DNA from: DAOUEX01 sp034430235
GTDB lineage: Bacteria; Chloroflexota; Anaerolineae; UBA2200
NCBI GenBank assembly: GCA_964478075.1
Contig: CAYZGO010000007.1
Coordinates: 54,887-118,886 of the forward strand
DNA length: 64,000 nucleotides
Reading direction: 5' to 3'
Part shown: positions 18,355 to 27,382 of the stretch, piece after piece
How positions within the stretch are numbered: position 1 is the first letter of the stretch
Layout: the number at the start of each line of letters is the position of its first letter
Made by a program: the position numbers and the translations under genes
The notes under the pieces: generated by a model
Told to the model about the DNA's origin: nothing
Databases searched by the model: none
Seen by the model: the letters and a program-made list of their open reading frames with translations, nothing else

Positions 18355-20057
18355 TGCGAGAGAAGTTGATTCAGAGCACGGCTTGGATTCGGGGTGGGAT
18401 TGAACGGCGGTTGTTGATGCCAACCCTGATCTTTGCTGCTATCTTCTTACTCTATATCGCCTTCCTCACCCATGGGGCTTACATCACCCGGGACCCCATC
18501 GATTATGCCTATGCTGCCGAAAGCTCCTTGCACTCAGCCCACTCGCCATTCCACTTGCTTTACCAGCCGGTAGGCCGCCTGTTCTATCTTTTGTGGGGTG
18601 TTCTTGGCTATCAAGGCGGGGCAATGTTGCCGATGCAGGTTCTGAATGCTTTGCTGGGGGCATTGGGGGTCGCGCTGTTCTATGTTGTGCTAAACAAGAT
18701 CGTTGAAGATCGTTTTGTCGCGCTGGCGACGTCCCTTATGCTAGCCTTCAGTTACAGTTATTGGCGCTACTCCGTGGAAGCGATGCCCTATGTTCCCATG
18801 GTGCTGATTCTGGTGATTTCTCTTGCTCTAATGCTCAGGATATCTCGAATCAACTCCAAGCGAGAGGCTTGCCTCCTGGGGATGGCAAACGGCGTGGCAG
18901 CTCTTTTCAATGTGGGTTGCGTTTTGCTGTTGCCCGCCGTTGCCGTTGCCATCTGGGCCAGGCGCAAAGGAGTCCGAGATCTCTGCCAACGTCTTGCCCT
19001 GTATTCCCTGGGTTTGCTTCTGGTAGGCGTGGTTCCATACGTGATCTTTGGGGTCGCAATGCTAGGTATCCGCTCTCCACAAGACGTATTGACACAATAT
19101 GGTCGTGGCACGAGATATTGGCTTGGCGGAGTTAGCCCCCTGTTATCTCTTGTCGGATTAGCAAGCTTGTTTGTAGGTGAGAGCTTTGCGTTGAGGTTCT
19201 TCTCATCGAACCCGACCGCTCGTGCCGGGATTGTTTCCAGCCTTCCTTCTCTTCCCCTGGCCCCTCCAGAGGTCAGCAGGATTTCGAACTTGCAGATTAT
19301 CGCTATTCTTGGGTTCTTGGTGGTAGTGGCACTGGGTCTCCTGGCTTGTGTCGTACATGTAATCAGATTCAGCAAGAGGATTTGGCACAATCAACGCCTC
19401 CTTCTGATGATATGTGTTTCATGGCTGGCACCGTTTGCGGTCTTTACGGTTTGGGTATCTCCCATGAAGTCACATCACTGGATTGCCAACCTGATCCCAA
19501 TTTGGACAGTGTTTGCCCTGGTCCTCAAAGACATCAAGGATAACGTGTCACATAGGTGGGCCGCTCGTGTGCACTTGCAGTGCCTTACGGTGATGTTTGT
19601 CTTCTCGCTGTTCCTTGTTAATTTCTTTGGGTCGATCTTGCCTGATCATGATCCCAAAGCCAACTGGAACATGGAACTAGCTTTGCTCCTGAGCAACTAC
19701 GTGGGTGAACAGGATTTGATCATGCCTCTCGAAGCCGGTGATTACAAGCATGCTCCTCCGTACATCCGGTACTATGTGCGCTGCGAGGTGATCCCCGTGC
19801 GAGCCTATCTCTTCGACGAAGGGTTGGGGCCCTATATCCGTGGACAAATCGAAGGCAGGCTGTCGGGGGGCGCGCATGTCTATGTTCTCTTTGACGCTTT
19901 TGATTCCGATCAGGGCTATCGCCAAGTATCCAGAGCAACGGGGCTGAGTCACGAGGAGATCCGACGAAGGATTGACGATCTCTTTACTGGTTATGTTCGC
20001 AGGATGGCATTGCAGCAGGATGGAGAGCCATTGCTGTACGAACTCATCCCACAGTGA
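18351..20057 (+). CDS. GT-C type multi-pass membrane protein (DUF2723-like)
   Basis: 568 residues with about 11 transmembrane helices. After helix 1 comes the loop ITRDPIDYAYAAESSLHSAHSPFHLLYQPVGRLFY, whose acidic/His pattern resembles the first extracytoplasmic loop of DUF2723 and other GT-C proteins; compare the DUF2723 protein at 35941. The last ~140 residues are a soluble domain outside the membrane. Probable role: polyprenyl-phosphate-sugar-dependent glycosyl transfer onto the glycan or onto surface proteins. The start at 18351 overlaps the truncated paralogue; ATG 18354 is an alternative. Confidence 0.75.
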   Translation: MMREKLIQSTAWIRGGIERRLLMPTLIFAAIFLLYIAFLTHGAYITRDPIDYAYAAESSLHSAHSPFHLLYQPVGRLFYLLWGVLGYQGGAMLPMQVLNALLGALGVALFYVVLNKIVEDRFVALATSLMLAFSYSYWRYSVEAMPYVPMVLILVISLALMLRISRINSKREACLLGMANGVAALFNVGCVLLLPAVAVAIWARRKGVRDLCQRLALYSLGLLLVGVVPYVIFGVAMLGIRSPQDVLTQYGRGTRYWLGGVSPLLSLVGLASLFVGESFALRFFSSNPTARAGIVSSLPSLPLAPPEVSRISNLQIIAILGFLVVVALGLLACVVHVIRFSKRIWHNQRLLLMICVSWLAPFAVFTVWVSPMKSHHWIANLIPIWTVFALVLKDIKDNVSHRWAARVHLQCLTVMFVFSLFLVNFFGSILPDHDPKANWNMELALLLSNYVGEQDLIMPLEAGDYKHAPPYIRYYVRCEVIPVRAYLFDEGLGPYIRGQIEGRLSGGAHVYVLFDAFDSDQGYRQVSRATGLSHEEIRRRIDDLFTGYVRRMALQQDGEPLLYELIPQ

Positions 20058-20067
20058 AGGGGGCAGT

Positions 20068-20166
20068 GTGATCAACGTCGCAGTAGTCGGCTGTGGCCAT
20101 TGGATCCTTAAGCGGCTCGGTCACCCTTCGGTCATTTGTGCGCTCAGGGAACAACGGAGGCAGTGA
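20068..20166 (+). pseudogene. Remnant: NAD-binding N-terminus of a Gfo/Idh/MocA dehydrogenase
   Basis: GTG 20068 has GAAGGGGGC upstream and opens VINVAVVGCGHW, the dinucleotide-binding strand (GxGxxx) of this dehydrogenase family. It then continues as unrelated sequence and stops at 20164-20166 after 32 codons. The dehydrogenase body is missing. The aminotransferase that follows starts at the next base and uses the GGAGG located inside this remnant. Confidence 0.55.
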
Positions 20167-21444
20167 GTGAAGCGTACCATAGACGATTTAGCGATTTTGG
20201 GCGGCACGCCCGCTTTCCAAGAGGAGCTGCATGTCGGCCGTCCCAACATCGGCGACCGCGAACGCCTGCTGGAGCGGATCAATGACATCCTTGATCGGCG
20301 TTGGTTGACCAACAATGGCGTCTACGTCCAAGAGTTTGAGCGCAAGATCGCTGACATGCTCGGCGTCAAGCATTGCATTGCCATGTGCAACGGCACTGTG
20401 GCTTTGGAGATTGCCATTCGCGCTGCCGGACTTGCTGGCGAGGTTATCGTTCCTTCGTTCACCTTTGTCGCTACGGCTCACGCCCTGCAGTGGCAAGAGA
20501 TCACCCCTGTCTTTTGCGACATAGACGCCAAGACGTACAATCTGGATCCCTGCCAGGTGGAGCACATGATTACGCCGCGCACCACGGGCATCATCGGCGT
20601 GCACGTGTTCGGCCGGCCTTGCGACGTCGATGCATTGGCGCACGTTGCCCGGCGCCACAACCTGAAGCTGTTGTTCGACGCCGCCCATGCCTTCGCTTGC
20701 TCGCACAAAGGACAGATGATCGGCGGATTTGGTGATGCTGAAGTGTTCAGCTTTCATGCGACCAAGTTCTTCAACACGTTTGAAGGCGGAGCTGTCGTAA
20801 CGAACGACGATGACTTGGCGACGAAGGTGCGGTTGATGAAGAACTTTGGGTTCTGCGGCTATGACAATGTCATCCACATCGGCACTAATGGGAAGATGAG
20901 CGAAGTGTCGGCCGCTATGGGACTGACCTCACTCGAGAGCTTGGACGAGTTTGTAGCTGCCAATCATCGCAACTATAAGCAGTATCAACGTCAACTCGCT
21001 GGCATTCCGGGTGTTCATATGGCACCCTACGATGAGAGTGAGCGGTGCAATTATCAGTACATCGTTGTGGAGATTGATGACACAGTCACCAAGGTGAGCC
21101 GGGATGAGTTACTCGAAGTCCTGCACGCCGAGAACGTCCTGGCCCGCCGGTATTTCTATCCTGGCTGCCATCAGATGGAGCCGTATCGCTCTTGTTTCCC
21201 CCACGCTGGCCTACTGCTGCCCAATACGGAGCGCCTTGTTACACGAGTGATGAGTTTGCCTACGGGTACAGCAGTTGGGCAGGACGAGGTTAGTCAGATT
21301 TGCCAGATTCTGACGCTCGTTCTGGAGAACGGTCCGGCGGTGCATCAACGGATGAACATGTTAGCGCAGGCTGAGCCCTTGAGGCAGCCCATCTCGTTTG
21401 GAGCTTGCGACAATCCGGCACTTGGGCCGGAAACAGGTATCTGA
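20167..21444 (+). CDS. DegT/DnrJ/EryC1/StrS-family PLP aminotransferase
   Basis: 425 residues from GTG 20167 with GGAGG 6 nt upstream. Family marks: cofactor-binding CNGTVALEIAIRAAG near 75-89, LLFDAAHAFA near 168-177, and the Schiff-base Lys in FSFHATKFFNTFEGGAVV (Lys near residue 200). These enzymes transaminate keto-sugar nucleotides to amino-sugars, or act as the related dehydratases. The active Lys and preceding His-Ala-Thr fit aminotransferases. It sits directly before a NeuD-type acyltransferase, a usual pair for making N-acylated amino-sugars such as FucNAc4N or Qui4NAc derivatives. Confidence 0.88.
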   Translation: MKRTIDDLAILGGTPAFQEELHVGRPNIGDRERLLERINDILDRRWLTNNGVYVQEFERKIADMLGVKHCIAMCNGTVALEIAIRAAGLAGEVIVPSFTFVATAHALQWQEITPVFCDIDAKTYNLDPCQVEHMITPRTTGIIGVHVFGRPCDVDALAHVARRHNLKLLFDAAHAFACSHKGQMIGGFGDAEVFSFHATKFFNTFEGGAVVTNDDDLATKVRLMKNFGFCGYDNVIHIGTNGKMSEVSAAMGLTSLESLDEFVAANHRNYKQYQRQLAGIPGVHMAPYDESERCNYQYIVVEIDDTVTKVSRDELLEVLHAENVLARRYFYPGCHQMEPYRSCFPHAGLLLPNTERLVTRVMSLPTGTAVGQDEVSQICQILTLVLENGPAVHQRMNMLAQAEPLRQPISFGACDNPALGPETGI

Positions 21445-21462
21445 GGCCGCGGAGGCGAGTCC

Positions 21463-22119
21463 GTGACTGCCACACGAAAACTGGTCATCTGGGGCGCTTC
21501 AGGCCATGCTTTGGTTGTTGCAGACATCGTTCGTTTGCGGGCAGAGTACGAGCTTGTTGGGTTCTTGGATGATGTGAATCCTGATCGCACCAGCGCCGCA
21601 TTCTGCGGAAGCCGGATCCTTGGGGGCCAAGAACAGCTGGTTCATCTTCGGGAACAGGGAGTTGATTACATAATCTTCGGATTCGGCGACTGTAGTGCAA
21701 GGTTAGAGTTATCCAAACTGGTGCGAGAGTTGGGGTTCTCACTGGCGACAGCCATTCATCCCAAGGCAACTGTGGCAGCTGATGTATCAGTCGGGGCAGG
21801 GACTGTGATCATGGCAGGGAGTGTTGTCAATCCTGGGGCACAGATCGGAGAGAATGTTATCATCAACACTTGTGCAAGCGTTGATCATGAGTGTGTTATA
21901 GAGGACGGGGTTCACATTGGTCCAGGTGTTCGGTTGGGGGGGCACGTCAGGGTGGGACGAGCAGCTTGGATAGGGATTGGGGTGACGATTAAGGATGCCG
22001 TGCACATAGGTCCAGGTTCAGTGATAGGTGCTGGTGCAGTTGTGTTGAGTGATATCCCTGGTGGCGTTGTGGCCCATGGAACGCCAGCCAGAGTAGTGCG
22101 AGAAATCTCGTGCGAATGA
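21463..22119 (+). CDS. NeuD/PglD-family sugar O/N-acyltransferase
   Basis: 218 residues from GTG 21463. An N-terminal Rossmann-like part (KLVIWGASGHALVVADIV) is followed by a left-handed beta-helix of hexapeptide repeats (about 100-200, with runs such as VIMAGSVVNPGAQIGENVIINTCA cut into six-residue turns). The protein closes with VVAHGTPARVVREI. This matches NeuD and PglD, which transfer acetyl from acetyl-CoA to sialic acid or to a 4-amino-sugar nucleotide. Following the DegT aminotransferase, an N-acetyltransferase role on its amino product is likely. Confidence 0.87.
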   Translation: MTATRKLVIWGASGHALVVADIVRLRAEYELVGFLDDVNPDRTSAAFCGSRILGGQEQLVHLREQGVDYIIFGFGDCSARLELSKLVRELGFSLATAIHPKATVAADVSVGAGTVIMAGSVVNPGAQIGENVIINTCASVDHECVIEDGVHIGPGVRLGGHVRVGRAAWIGIGVTIKDAVHIGPGSVIGAGAVVLSDIPGGVVAHGTPARVVREISCE

Positions 22120-22143
22120 CAACCGTTGATTGGGGGAGCATCA

Positions 22144-23151
22144 ATGACCACAGCCTCTGATTCAGTGGTAGACTATTCAATTGTTATCCCTGTCTACTTC
22201 AATGAGGGGACCTTGACAGAAACCATGTCGTCTATCAAGGACGATGTCCTTGCCCGCAATCCCAATCTTCGTTGCGAGGTCATTTTCGTTGACGATGGCT
22301 CGGGTGATGGCTCGTTGGAGGAGCTGCTCCGACTTTACGAGGAGGATCCGGGGATCGTAAAGGTTATCAAGCTAACGCGAAACTTTGGGCAGGTTAATGC
22401 CCTACTGGCTGGCTTCTCTCACGCCAAGGGAGAGTGTGCTATAGCAATGTCAGCAGACGGCCAAGATCCTGCAGTTCTGATCAATGACATGCTCAGGGCG
22501 TATTTTGAGGAACAATGCGAGATTGTGGTCTGCGCCCGGCAGGGGCGTGACGAGTCATGGTATAGAGTTCTGACTTCAAGACTGTTCTATGCACTGGTTA
22601 GGAAGCTGAGCTTCCCTAATATGCCTGCGGGAGGGTTTGATTTTGTCCTGCTTGGGCGACGGGCCCTGGACGTTCTGCTGAGCAGTCGAGAGGCGTATCC
22701 CTTTCTTCAGGGGCAGATCTTGTGGACTGGGTTCAAAACGAAATTCCTTAAGTATCACAGACTGGAGCGAAAAGCTGGTCAGTCGCGCTGGACTTTTGGC
22801 AAGAAGATCACTTATTTGATTGATGGTGTAATGAGCTACTCATTTCTTCCCATACGCTTGATGTCAGCAATGGGAATCCTGTTTGCGCTATTAGGACTTC
22901 TCTACGCTGTAATCATATTCGTCCTCAAAGTAGCTGGGGGCATACCAATAGAGGGCTGGGCACCGCTGATGATTGTAGTGCTCATAATGGGGGGCATTCA
23001 GATGCTCATGTTGGGTGTCATTGGCGAATATCAGTGGCGGACGCTGGGCGAAGCGCGCCGCAGACCGCGCTACATCATTGATGAAGTGTTCGGCGAGGAC
23101 GCACAGGAGCCGGCGGAACGTGATGAAGGTTCAACAAGCGACAGCGTGTAG
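22144..23151 (+). CDS. Polyprenyl-phosphate glycosyltransferase, GT2 (GtrB/ArnC/DPM1-like)
   Basis: 335 residues from ATG 22144 with GGGGGAGC 6 nt upstream; the TTG at 22126 would add six residues. GT-A motifs: VIPVYFNEGTLTETM, VIFVDDGSGDGS, and the acidic AMSADGQDP. The C-terminal third has two transmembrane helices (about 235-260 and 270-295), as in GtrB and ArnC, which load a sugar onto undecaprenyl phosphate. It would supply lipid-phosphate sugar to the GT-C enzymes at 3732, 18351, 26096 and 35941. Confidence 0.87.
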   Translation: MTTASDSVVDYSIVIPVYFNEGTLTETMSSIKDDVLARNPNLRCEVIFVDDGSGDGSLEELLRLYEEDPGIVKVIKLTRNFGQVNALLAGFSHAKGECAIAMSADGQDPAVLINDMLRAYFEEQCEIVVCARQGRDESWYRVLTSRLFYALVRKLSFPNMPAGGFDFVLLGRRALDVLLSSREAYPFLQGQILWTGFKTKFLKYHRLERKAGQSRWTFGKKITYLIDGVMSYSFLPIRLMSAMGILFALLGLLYAVIIFVLKVAGGIPIEGWAPLMIVVLIMGGIQMLMLGVIGEYQWRTLGEARRRPRYIIDEVFGEDAQEPAERDEGSTSDSV

Positions 23152-23276
23152 TGCTATAGCGACAACCGTCCGCAGTGGCGCCCGCGCGTGTTGCTGTGTA
23201 CAAACCGCCGCGAAGGCCAGGCGCATGACCGATAGGCGATGCTCTATGCCCCTTGGCTGCAAAGGGTGAGGTGTGA

Positions 23277-25637
23277 GTGAAACGCAACACAGGCAGGCTC
23301 CTCGACTTGATCATCAAACACCAGCTTGTGCTGCTTGCCGCCGCTGTCCCCGTGCTGGTCTTGCCGCGTTCCTACCTCTGGAAGTGGCAGCAGGGCCTTA
23401 CAACCTATGCGCCCCTGGGGGACGAGGCGGCAGCGGGCCTGAGTCCCCTGACCTGGGCTGCGTTGGGGCTCGTCGCCCTGCCCTGGCTGCTGCGCCTGGT
23501 CCGCCAGCGCCGGTTCAGTCAGCGCACCCCCCTCGACTGGCCCATCGCGCTGACCCTGCTCAGTGCAGCCATCGGGATCTGGCCTTCGGTGGACCGCCTC
23601 TTCAGCGTGGAGCGCTTCCTGGGGCTGGTGGCAGGTGTGGCGCTGTGCTATGGCCTGGTCAACAGCATCAACACCGAAAGGCGACTGCAGGGGATGGTGG
23701 CGCTGTTCCTGGCCGGCGGGGTGGCGCTGGCCCTGCTGGGCTTCGCCCTGACCGACTGGACGGCGGTGAACTCACCGCTGGCGGCTGTCCTGGCACCGGT
23801 CTATGCGATGCTGGCCGGGCTGCCCAAACTGGGGGCCAAGCGACTCAACGACAGCCTCGTGGCCAGCACGCTGATCATCTTTGTGCCGCTGGCGCTGTGC
23901 CTGCTCCTGGCGCCCGTCCGGCGGCGCATCAAGCCGTTCCTGGCGCTGGTGGCTCTGCTGGCCGCTGGCTACACCGTTTTGGCTTGGTCCCGCGGCGAGC
24001 TGCTGGCGCTGGGACTGACGCTGCTGCTCCTGCCCGCCTTAGTCAGGCGCCGCTGGCGCATCCTGCTGCTGGCCATCGCTGGGGCAGCCGTTGTCGCTCT
24101 CGTCATCCTGTTGGCTGTGCAACCCGCTAACCTTTCGGTTAGCAGCCTGCTAGCCCAACTGCGTCCCAGTCGTTGGCAGGTCTGGACGCGGGCCCTGCTC
24201 ATGATGCGCGACTATCCCTTGACCGGCATCGGGTTGGACACCTTCCGCATCATCGCCCAGAACGAGTATCCTTACTTCAACTATGCCTTTAACCAGAGCG
24301 AGCATGCCCACAACGTCTTCCTGCAGGCGGGCGTGGATCAGGGAATCCTGGGCCTTATCGCCCTCCTTTGGCTGGTCGTCGCCTTCTTTCGCATGGTTGC
24401 TCGGATCTCAAGTCCCAGGCTCGAGACGCTGGGCCAGTCGGACGATCAGTCATCAGTTATCAGCTATCAGTTATTAGTCATTGGCCTCTCCGCCGGCTTT
24501 ACCGCCTTTCTCATCAGCGGCCTGTTCGATCTGCTGGGCGGTCCCCGCGCAGGCCTGGTCCTGTGGGCGCTGTTGGGGTTAGCGGCTGCAGCGTGCAAAC
24601 TGTGCCCTGCGCCTGCCGTGAGCCCGTCGAAGGCCATCACGGCTCACGCTTCACGTTTCACGTTTCACGTCTCACGCCTGACGTCTCACGCTTCACTCCT
24701 AGCGGCAGTCATCGTCCTGGTGCTCGTCGTCGCATTCCTGACCTATCCCATCGTCGCCAGTGCCTACTACGACAATCTCGGGTGCGTGGAGCGGGGGCGG
24801 GGCTGGCTGTGGCGGGAAGCGAGTGAAGAGCAGCGGCGCGCTTGTGCGCAGTCGGCGCTGGCCCACTTCCAGCAGGCGCTGGCGCTGTGGCCGGGCAACG
24901 CCGCTGCCCAACGCCACCTGGGAACCCTGTGCTACCACGCCCAACACCCGGAGGAAGCGGTCGTCCGGCTGCTGGGGATGCCTGGCGCTGAATACCATCC
25001 GGGCTTCCTGGCCTTCTACGATGAGGTGGCAAAGGCCGTGGGTGCCGAAGCTGCTTTGCCTCACCTGGAGCAGGCTGTGGCTCTGGCCCCCTACGATTTT
25101 CTGGCCCATTTGTTCCTGGCCGAGGCTTATCGGGCTGATGGGCGGGTGGCGGAGGCGGTGGATCAGTACGCGGCGGCCGGCATCGAACTCGACAGGGTGC
25201 TCTGGGATGCGGGGCGAAGGTGCAGGGGCGATGCTTCAACCGAGGAGGCCATGGTGCACTACGAGATCGCCGCGCGCCTCTTTCCTGCGTCGCCCCTGCC
25301 TGGCTACGGCCGGGGAGACTGCCTGCGGGGGCGCGGCTCATACGACGAAGCGGTGGCCGCCTATCAGCAGGCCATCGCTCTGGACAATGACAACTCCCTC
25401 CGCAAGCACCAGACCCTGCGCTGGATATGCAGCTACCAGCAGGAGTGGGATCGCGCCATCGCCGCCTACGAGCGGGCGGTCCGGCTGGACCCCAATAATG
25501 CGTCCTACCAGGTGAGGCTGGGCGATCTGTACCGGGATGCCGGCCGGCCTGGTGACGCCAGGGCTGCCTACCAAGCTGCTCTGACCTTGCGTCCAGATGA
25601 CGAGTACATCAAGCAGCAGCTTGCTCAGTTGCCGTGA
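23277..25637 (+). CDS. O-antigen ligase/polymerase-like protein with C-terminal TPR repeats
   Basis: 786 residues from GTG 23277. The first ~440 residues have about 11 transmembrane helices and the Wzy_C loop motif DYPLTGIGLDTFRII. The last ~270 residues are TPR repeats; the final two units are clear (DEAVAAYQQAIALD, DRAIAAYERAVRLD, DARAAYQAALTL). This Wzy-TPR architecture is known from ligases/polymerases where the repeats bind partner proteins. Unusually, the linker between helices contains translated interspersed repeats (SVISYQLLVIG near 24444 and HASRFTFHVSRLTSHAS near 24640). Despite them the frame stays open. Confidence 0.85.
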   Translation: MKRNTGRLLDLIIKHQLVLLAAAVPVLVLPRSYLWKWQQGLTTYAPLGDEAAAGLSPLTWAALGLVALPWLLRLVRQRRFSQRTPLDWPIALTLLSAAIGIWPSVDRLFSVERFLGLVAGVALCYGLVNSINTERRLQGMVALFLAGGVALALLGFALTDWTAVNSPLAAVLAPVYAMLAGLPKLGAKRLNDSLVASTLIIFVPLALCLLLAPVRRRIKPFLALVALLAAGYTVLAWSRGELLALGLTLLLLPALVRRRWRILLLAIAGAAVVALVILLAVQPANLSVSSLLAQLRPSRWQVWTRALLMMRDYPLTGIGLDTFRIIAQNEYPYFNYAFNQSEHAHNVFLQAGVDQGILGLIALLWLVVAFFRMVARISSPRLETLGQSDDQSSVISYQLLVIGLSAGFTAFLISGLFDLLGGPRAGLVLWALLGLAAAACKLCPAPAVSPSKAITAHASRFTFHVSRLTSHASLLAAVIVLVLVVAFLTYPIVASAYYDNLGCVERGRGWLWREASEEQRRACAQSALAHFQQALALWPGNAAAQRHLGTLCYHAQHPEEAVVRLLGMPGAEYHPGFLAFYDEVAKAVGAEAALPHLEQAVALAPYDFLAHLFLAEAYRADGRVAEAVDQYAAAGIELDRVLWDAGRRCRGDASTEEAMVHYEIAARLFPASPLPGYGRGDCLRGRGSYDEAVAAYQQAIALDNDNSLRKHQTLRWICSYQQEWDRAIAAYERAVRLDPNNASYQVRLGDLYRDAGRPGDARAAYQAALTLRPDDEYIKQQLAQLP
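24444..24483. repeat. Short interspersed repeat inside a CDS
   Basis: A run of 'atcagttatcagctatcagtta' type words, of the kind usually seen between genes, lies in frame inside the polymerase gene and is translated as SVISYQLLVIG between two membrane segments. Confidence 0.6.
24622..24700. repeat. Second pair of short repeats inside the same CDS
   Basis: Contains 'gagcccgtcgaaggcc', a common genomic repeat word, followed by five spaced copies of 'tcacg(t/c)' type units (tcacgcttcacgtttcacg...). The frame stays open and yields a Ser/His/Arg-rich loop. Confidence 0.6.
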
Positions 25638-25651
25638 GAGCCGGAGCTGTT

Positions 25652-25677
25652 CCCCTCTCCCGAGCTTGGGAGAGGGG
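25652..25677. repeat. Palindromic REP-like hairpin
   Basis: Perfect 10-bp arms, cccctctccc (25652-25661) and gggagagggg (25668-25677), with loop gagctt, followed by 'ccaggggtgaggg'. It is 15 nt after the polymerase stop and not followed by a T run. A REP-type or mRNA-stabilising hairpin fits better than a terminator. Confidence 0.6.
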
Positions 25678-25737
25678 CCAGGGGTGAGGGCCACAGCGGC
25701 AAACTCCCCCCAGGTATGCAGCAACCCAAAAACCATC

Positions 25738-26109
25738 ATGCGTGTGCTATTCATCGTCCCTTACGTCCCGAACCTGATACGGGTGCGGCCCTACAACCTG
25801 ATCCGGCACCTGGCGGCCCGCGGGCACGAGGTCACGGTTCTGACCTTGTGGTCCAGCGAAGAGGAGCGCGCCGACGGCGAGGCGTTGAAGCAGCACTGCC
25901 ACAGCGTCGTCGCCCTGCCGCTGCCCCGCTGGCGCTCCCTGTGGAACTGCCGGCCGGCTTTGCGGACACACGTGGGGCTTCGGGCGATCTATTGCCACGC
26001 ACCAGAGCTTGCCGCCCTGCTCGGGCTCTTTCGCCCACGTACTTCTCCGTGCGCTTCGAGCCCCTTGACTCAGAGAGAGCAAAGGACTGAGTACCATGGT
26101 GATTGCTAA
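25738..26109 (+). pseudogene. Truncated GT4 gene, partial duplicate of the gene at 27379
   Basis: From ATG 25738 the first 71 codons are almost the same as those of the intact GT4 at 27379 (12 differences in 213 nt by hand count). From 25951 identity falls abruptly to roughly 60 percent although the proteins still align without gaps (RAIYCHAPELAA against QAVYCWQPALAE). At about 26030 homology ends, and the ORF stops at 26109, 14 nt inside the next gene. The product would lack the nucleotide-binding half, so it is almost certainly not an active enzyme. Confidence 0.75.
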
Positions 26110-27382
26110 GCTTATCTCCTCTATCGCATGTCTAGCAGCCCGCAGACAAGTAATAGTTCTGTTTTGCGCAGCAGCTGTGATCAGGTTGGCCTATGTAGCT
26201 ACGCTCCCAAGCAGTCTGCGCTTTGATGAGGCCTACTACCAGGATATGGCAGATCACTTGTTGGCCGGAGACGGTTTTACCTTTTCATTCAGTGCGTGGC
26301 ACACAGGTCTCCCCTGTCGACCCACCTCAGTTCAGGAACCACTGTTTCCAATGCTCCTAGCCGGGGTGTACCATGTATTTGGAATCCACAATTATCTTGC
26401 GGCTCGCGTCGTTCAATGCATCATCAGCTCGTTTACAGTGATATGTGTCTATGCCATCAGTCTCTTGGCCTTTGATCGACCCAAAGCGCTACTAGCAGGC
26501 TCGTTCGCGGCAATTTACCCGCCTTTGGTATTCTTCAACGGCTACCTTATGACTGAGACGCTCTATATCGCGTTTCTGGCGGGCATGATCCTATTTGCGG
26601 CTCTGACTGCCAACTCTCAATCAAGGTTGTCTGCTTGCGCCACGGGAGTGCTGTTCGGCCTGGCTTGCTTGACGCGGGGTCTTATCCAAGCCTTCTTGCC
26701 CGGGTTGTTGGTCTGGCTGTGGCTTGCGCTACGTTGCCAGTGGCGTGTTCGGATAGGTACATGCTTACTTGTCATGATAGGGGGCGTCTTGGCCATCGCC
26801 CCTTGGACAATCAGGAATTATGCGGTGCACAAGGCCTTCATTCCCGTCACAACCAAGGGGGGCTGGGTATTGTATTTCTATACCTATCCCGCTCCTAATC
26901 TGAATTTCAATGATAGATGGGACGAGATCCGTATCCCTAGTATGCCCTCTTCTTACACAGAGATACAGCGCAACCAGGAATTCACTCGCTTGGCAATGAA
27001 AAACATCAGAAACAATCCGAGACTGATGGTGCGCTTTGCTGTGGCCAAGCTGGCTGACTTCTGGAATCCGCTCCTGAAGGGTTGGCATCCCGTCTTGTCC
27101 CTTCTAAACATATGTACGTTCGGCATCGCCACGGCCTTTGCCGCCTCTCGTCTGATACCTGCCTTGCGCCTGCGTCAAGTAGCGCCGATTCCACTGCTTC
27201 TGTGGTTGATAATTGGGTACTATGCAGCGATGGCCACGCTGTTTACGGGAGGTGGAAAGGCACGTCTCCCTGTTGAGCCCTTCTTGATCGTACTTGCAAG
27301 TGATGGGGTAGTCGCTTTGCTGCGGAAGAGTGGTTGGCGTTGCAACAGCTTGTCTCGGCATGCCGGGGTGGGCTCGCAATGA
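26096..27382 (+). CDS. GT-C fold membrane glycosyltransferase (GT39-like)
   Basis: 428 residues, about 9-10 helices. The first extracytoplasmic loop has LRFDEAYYQDMADHLLAGDGF and then QEPLFPMLLAGVYHVFG, the Asp-Glu and Pro-containing motifs of GT39/ArnT-type transferases. It lies between the truncated GT4 copy and the intact GT4, overlapping each (14 nt and 4 nt). Its lower GC and different codon use compared with the GT4 copies suggest it was inserted between them. Role: transfer of a lipid-phosphate-linked sugar outside the membrane. Confidence 0.8.
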   Translation: MVIAKLISSIACLAARRQVIVLFCAAAVIRLAYVATLPSSLRFDEAYYQDMADHLLAGDGFTFSFSAWHTGLPCRPTSVQEPLFPMLLAGVYHVFGIHNYLAARVVQCIISSFTVICVYAISLLAFDRPKALLAGSFAAIYPPLVFFNGYLMTETLYIAFLAGMILFAALTANSQSRLSACATGVLFGLACLTRGLIQAFLPGLLVWLWLALRCQWRVRIGTCLLVMIGGVLAIAPWTIRNYAVHKAFIPVTTKGGWVLYFYTYPAPNLNFNDRWDEIRIPSMPSSYTEIQRNQEFTRLAMKNIRNNPRLMVRFAVAKLADFWNPLLKGWHPVLSLLNICTFGIATAFAASRLIPALRLRQVAPIPLLLWLIIGYYAAMATLFTGGGKARLPVEPFLIVLASDGVVALLRKSGWRCNSLSRHAGVGSQ

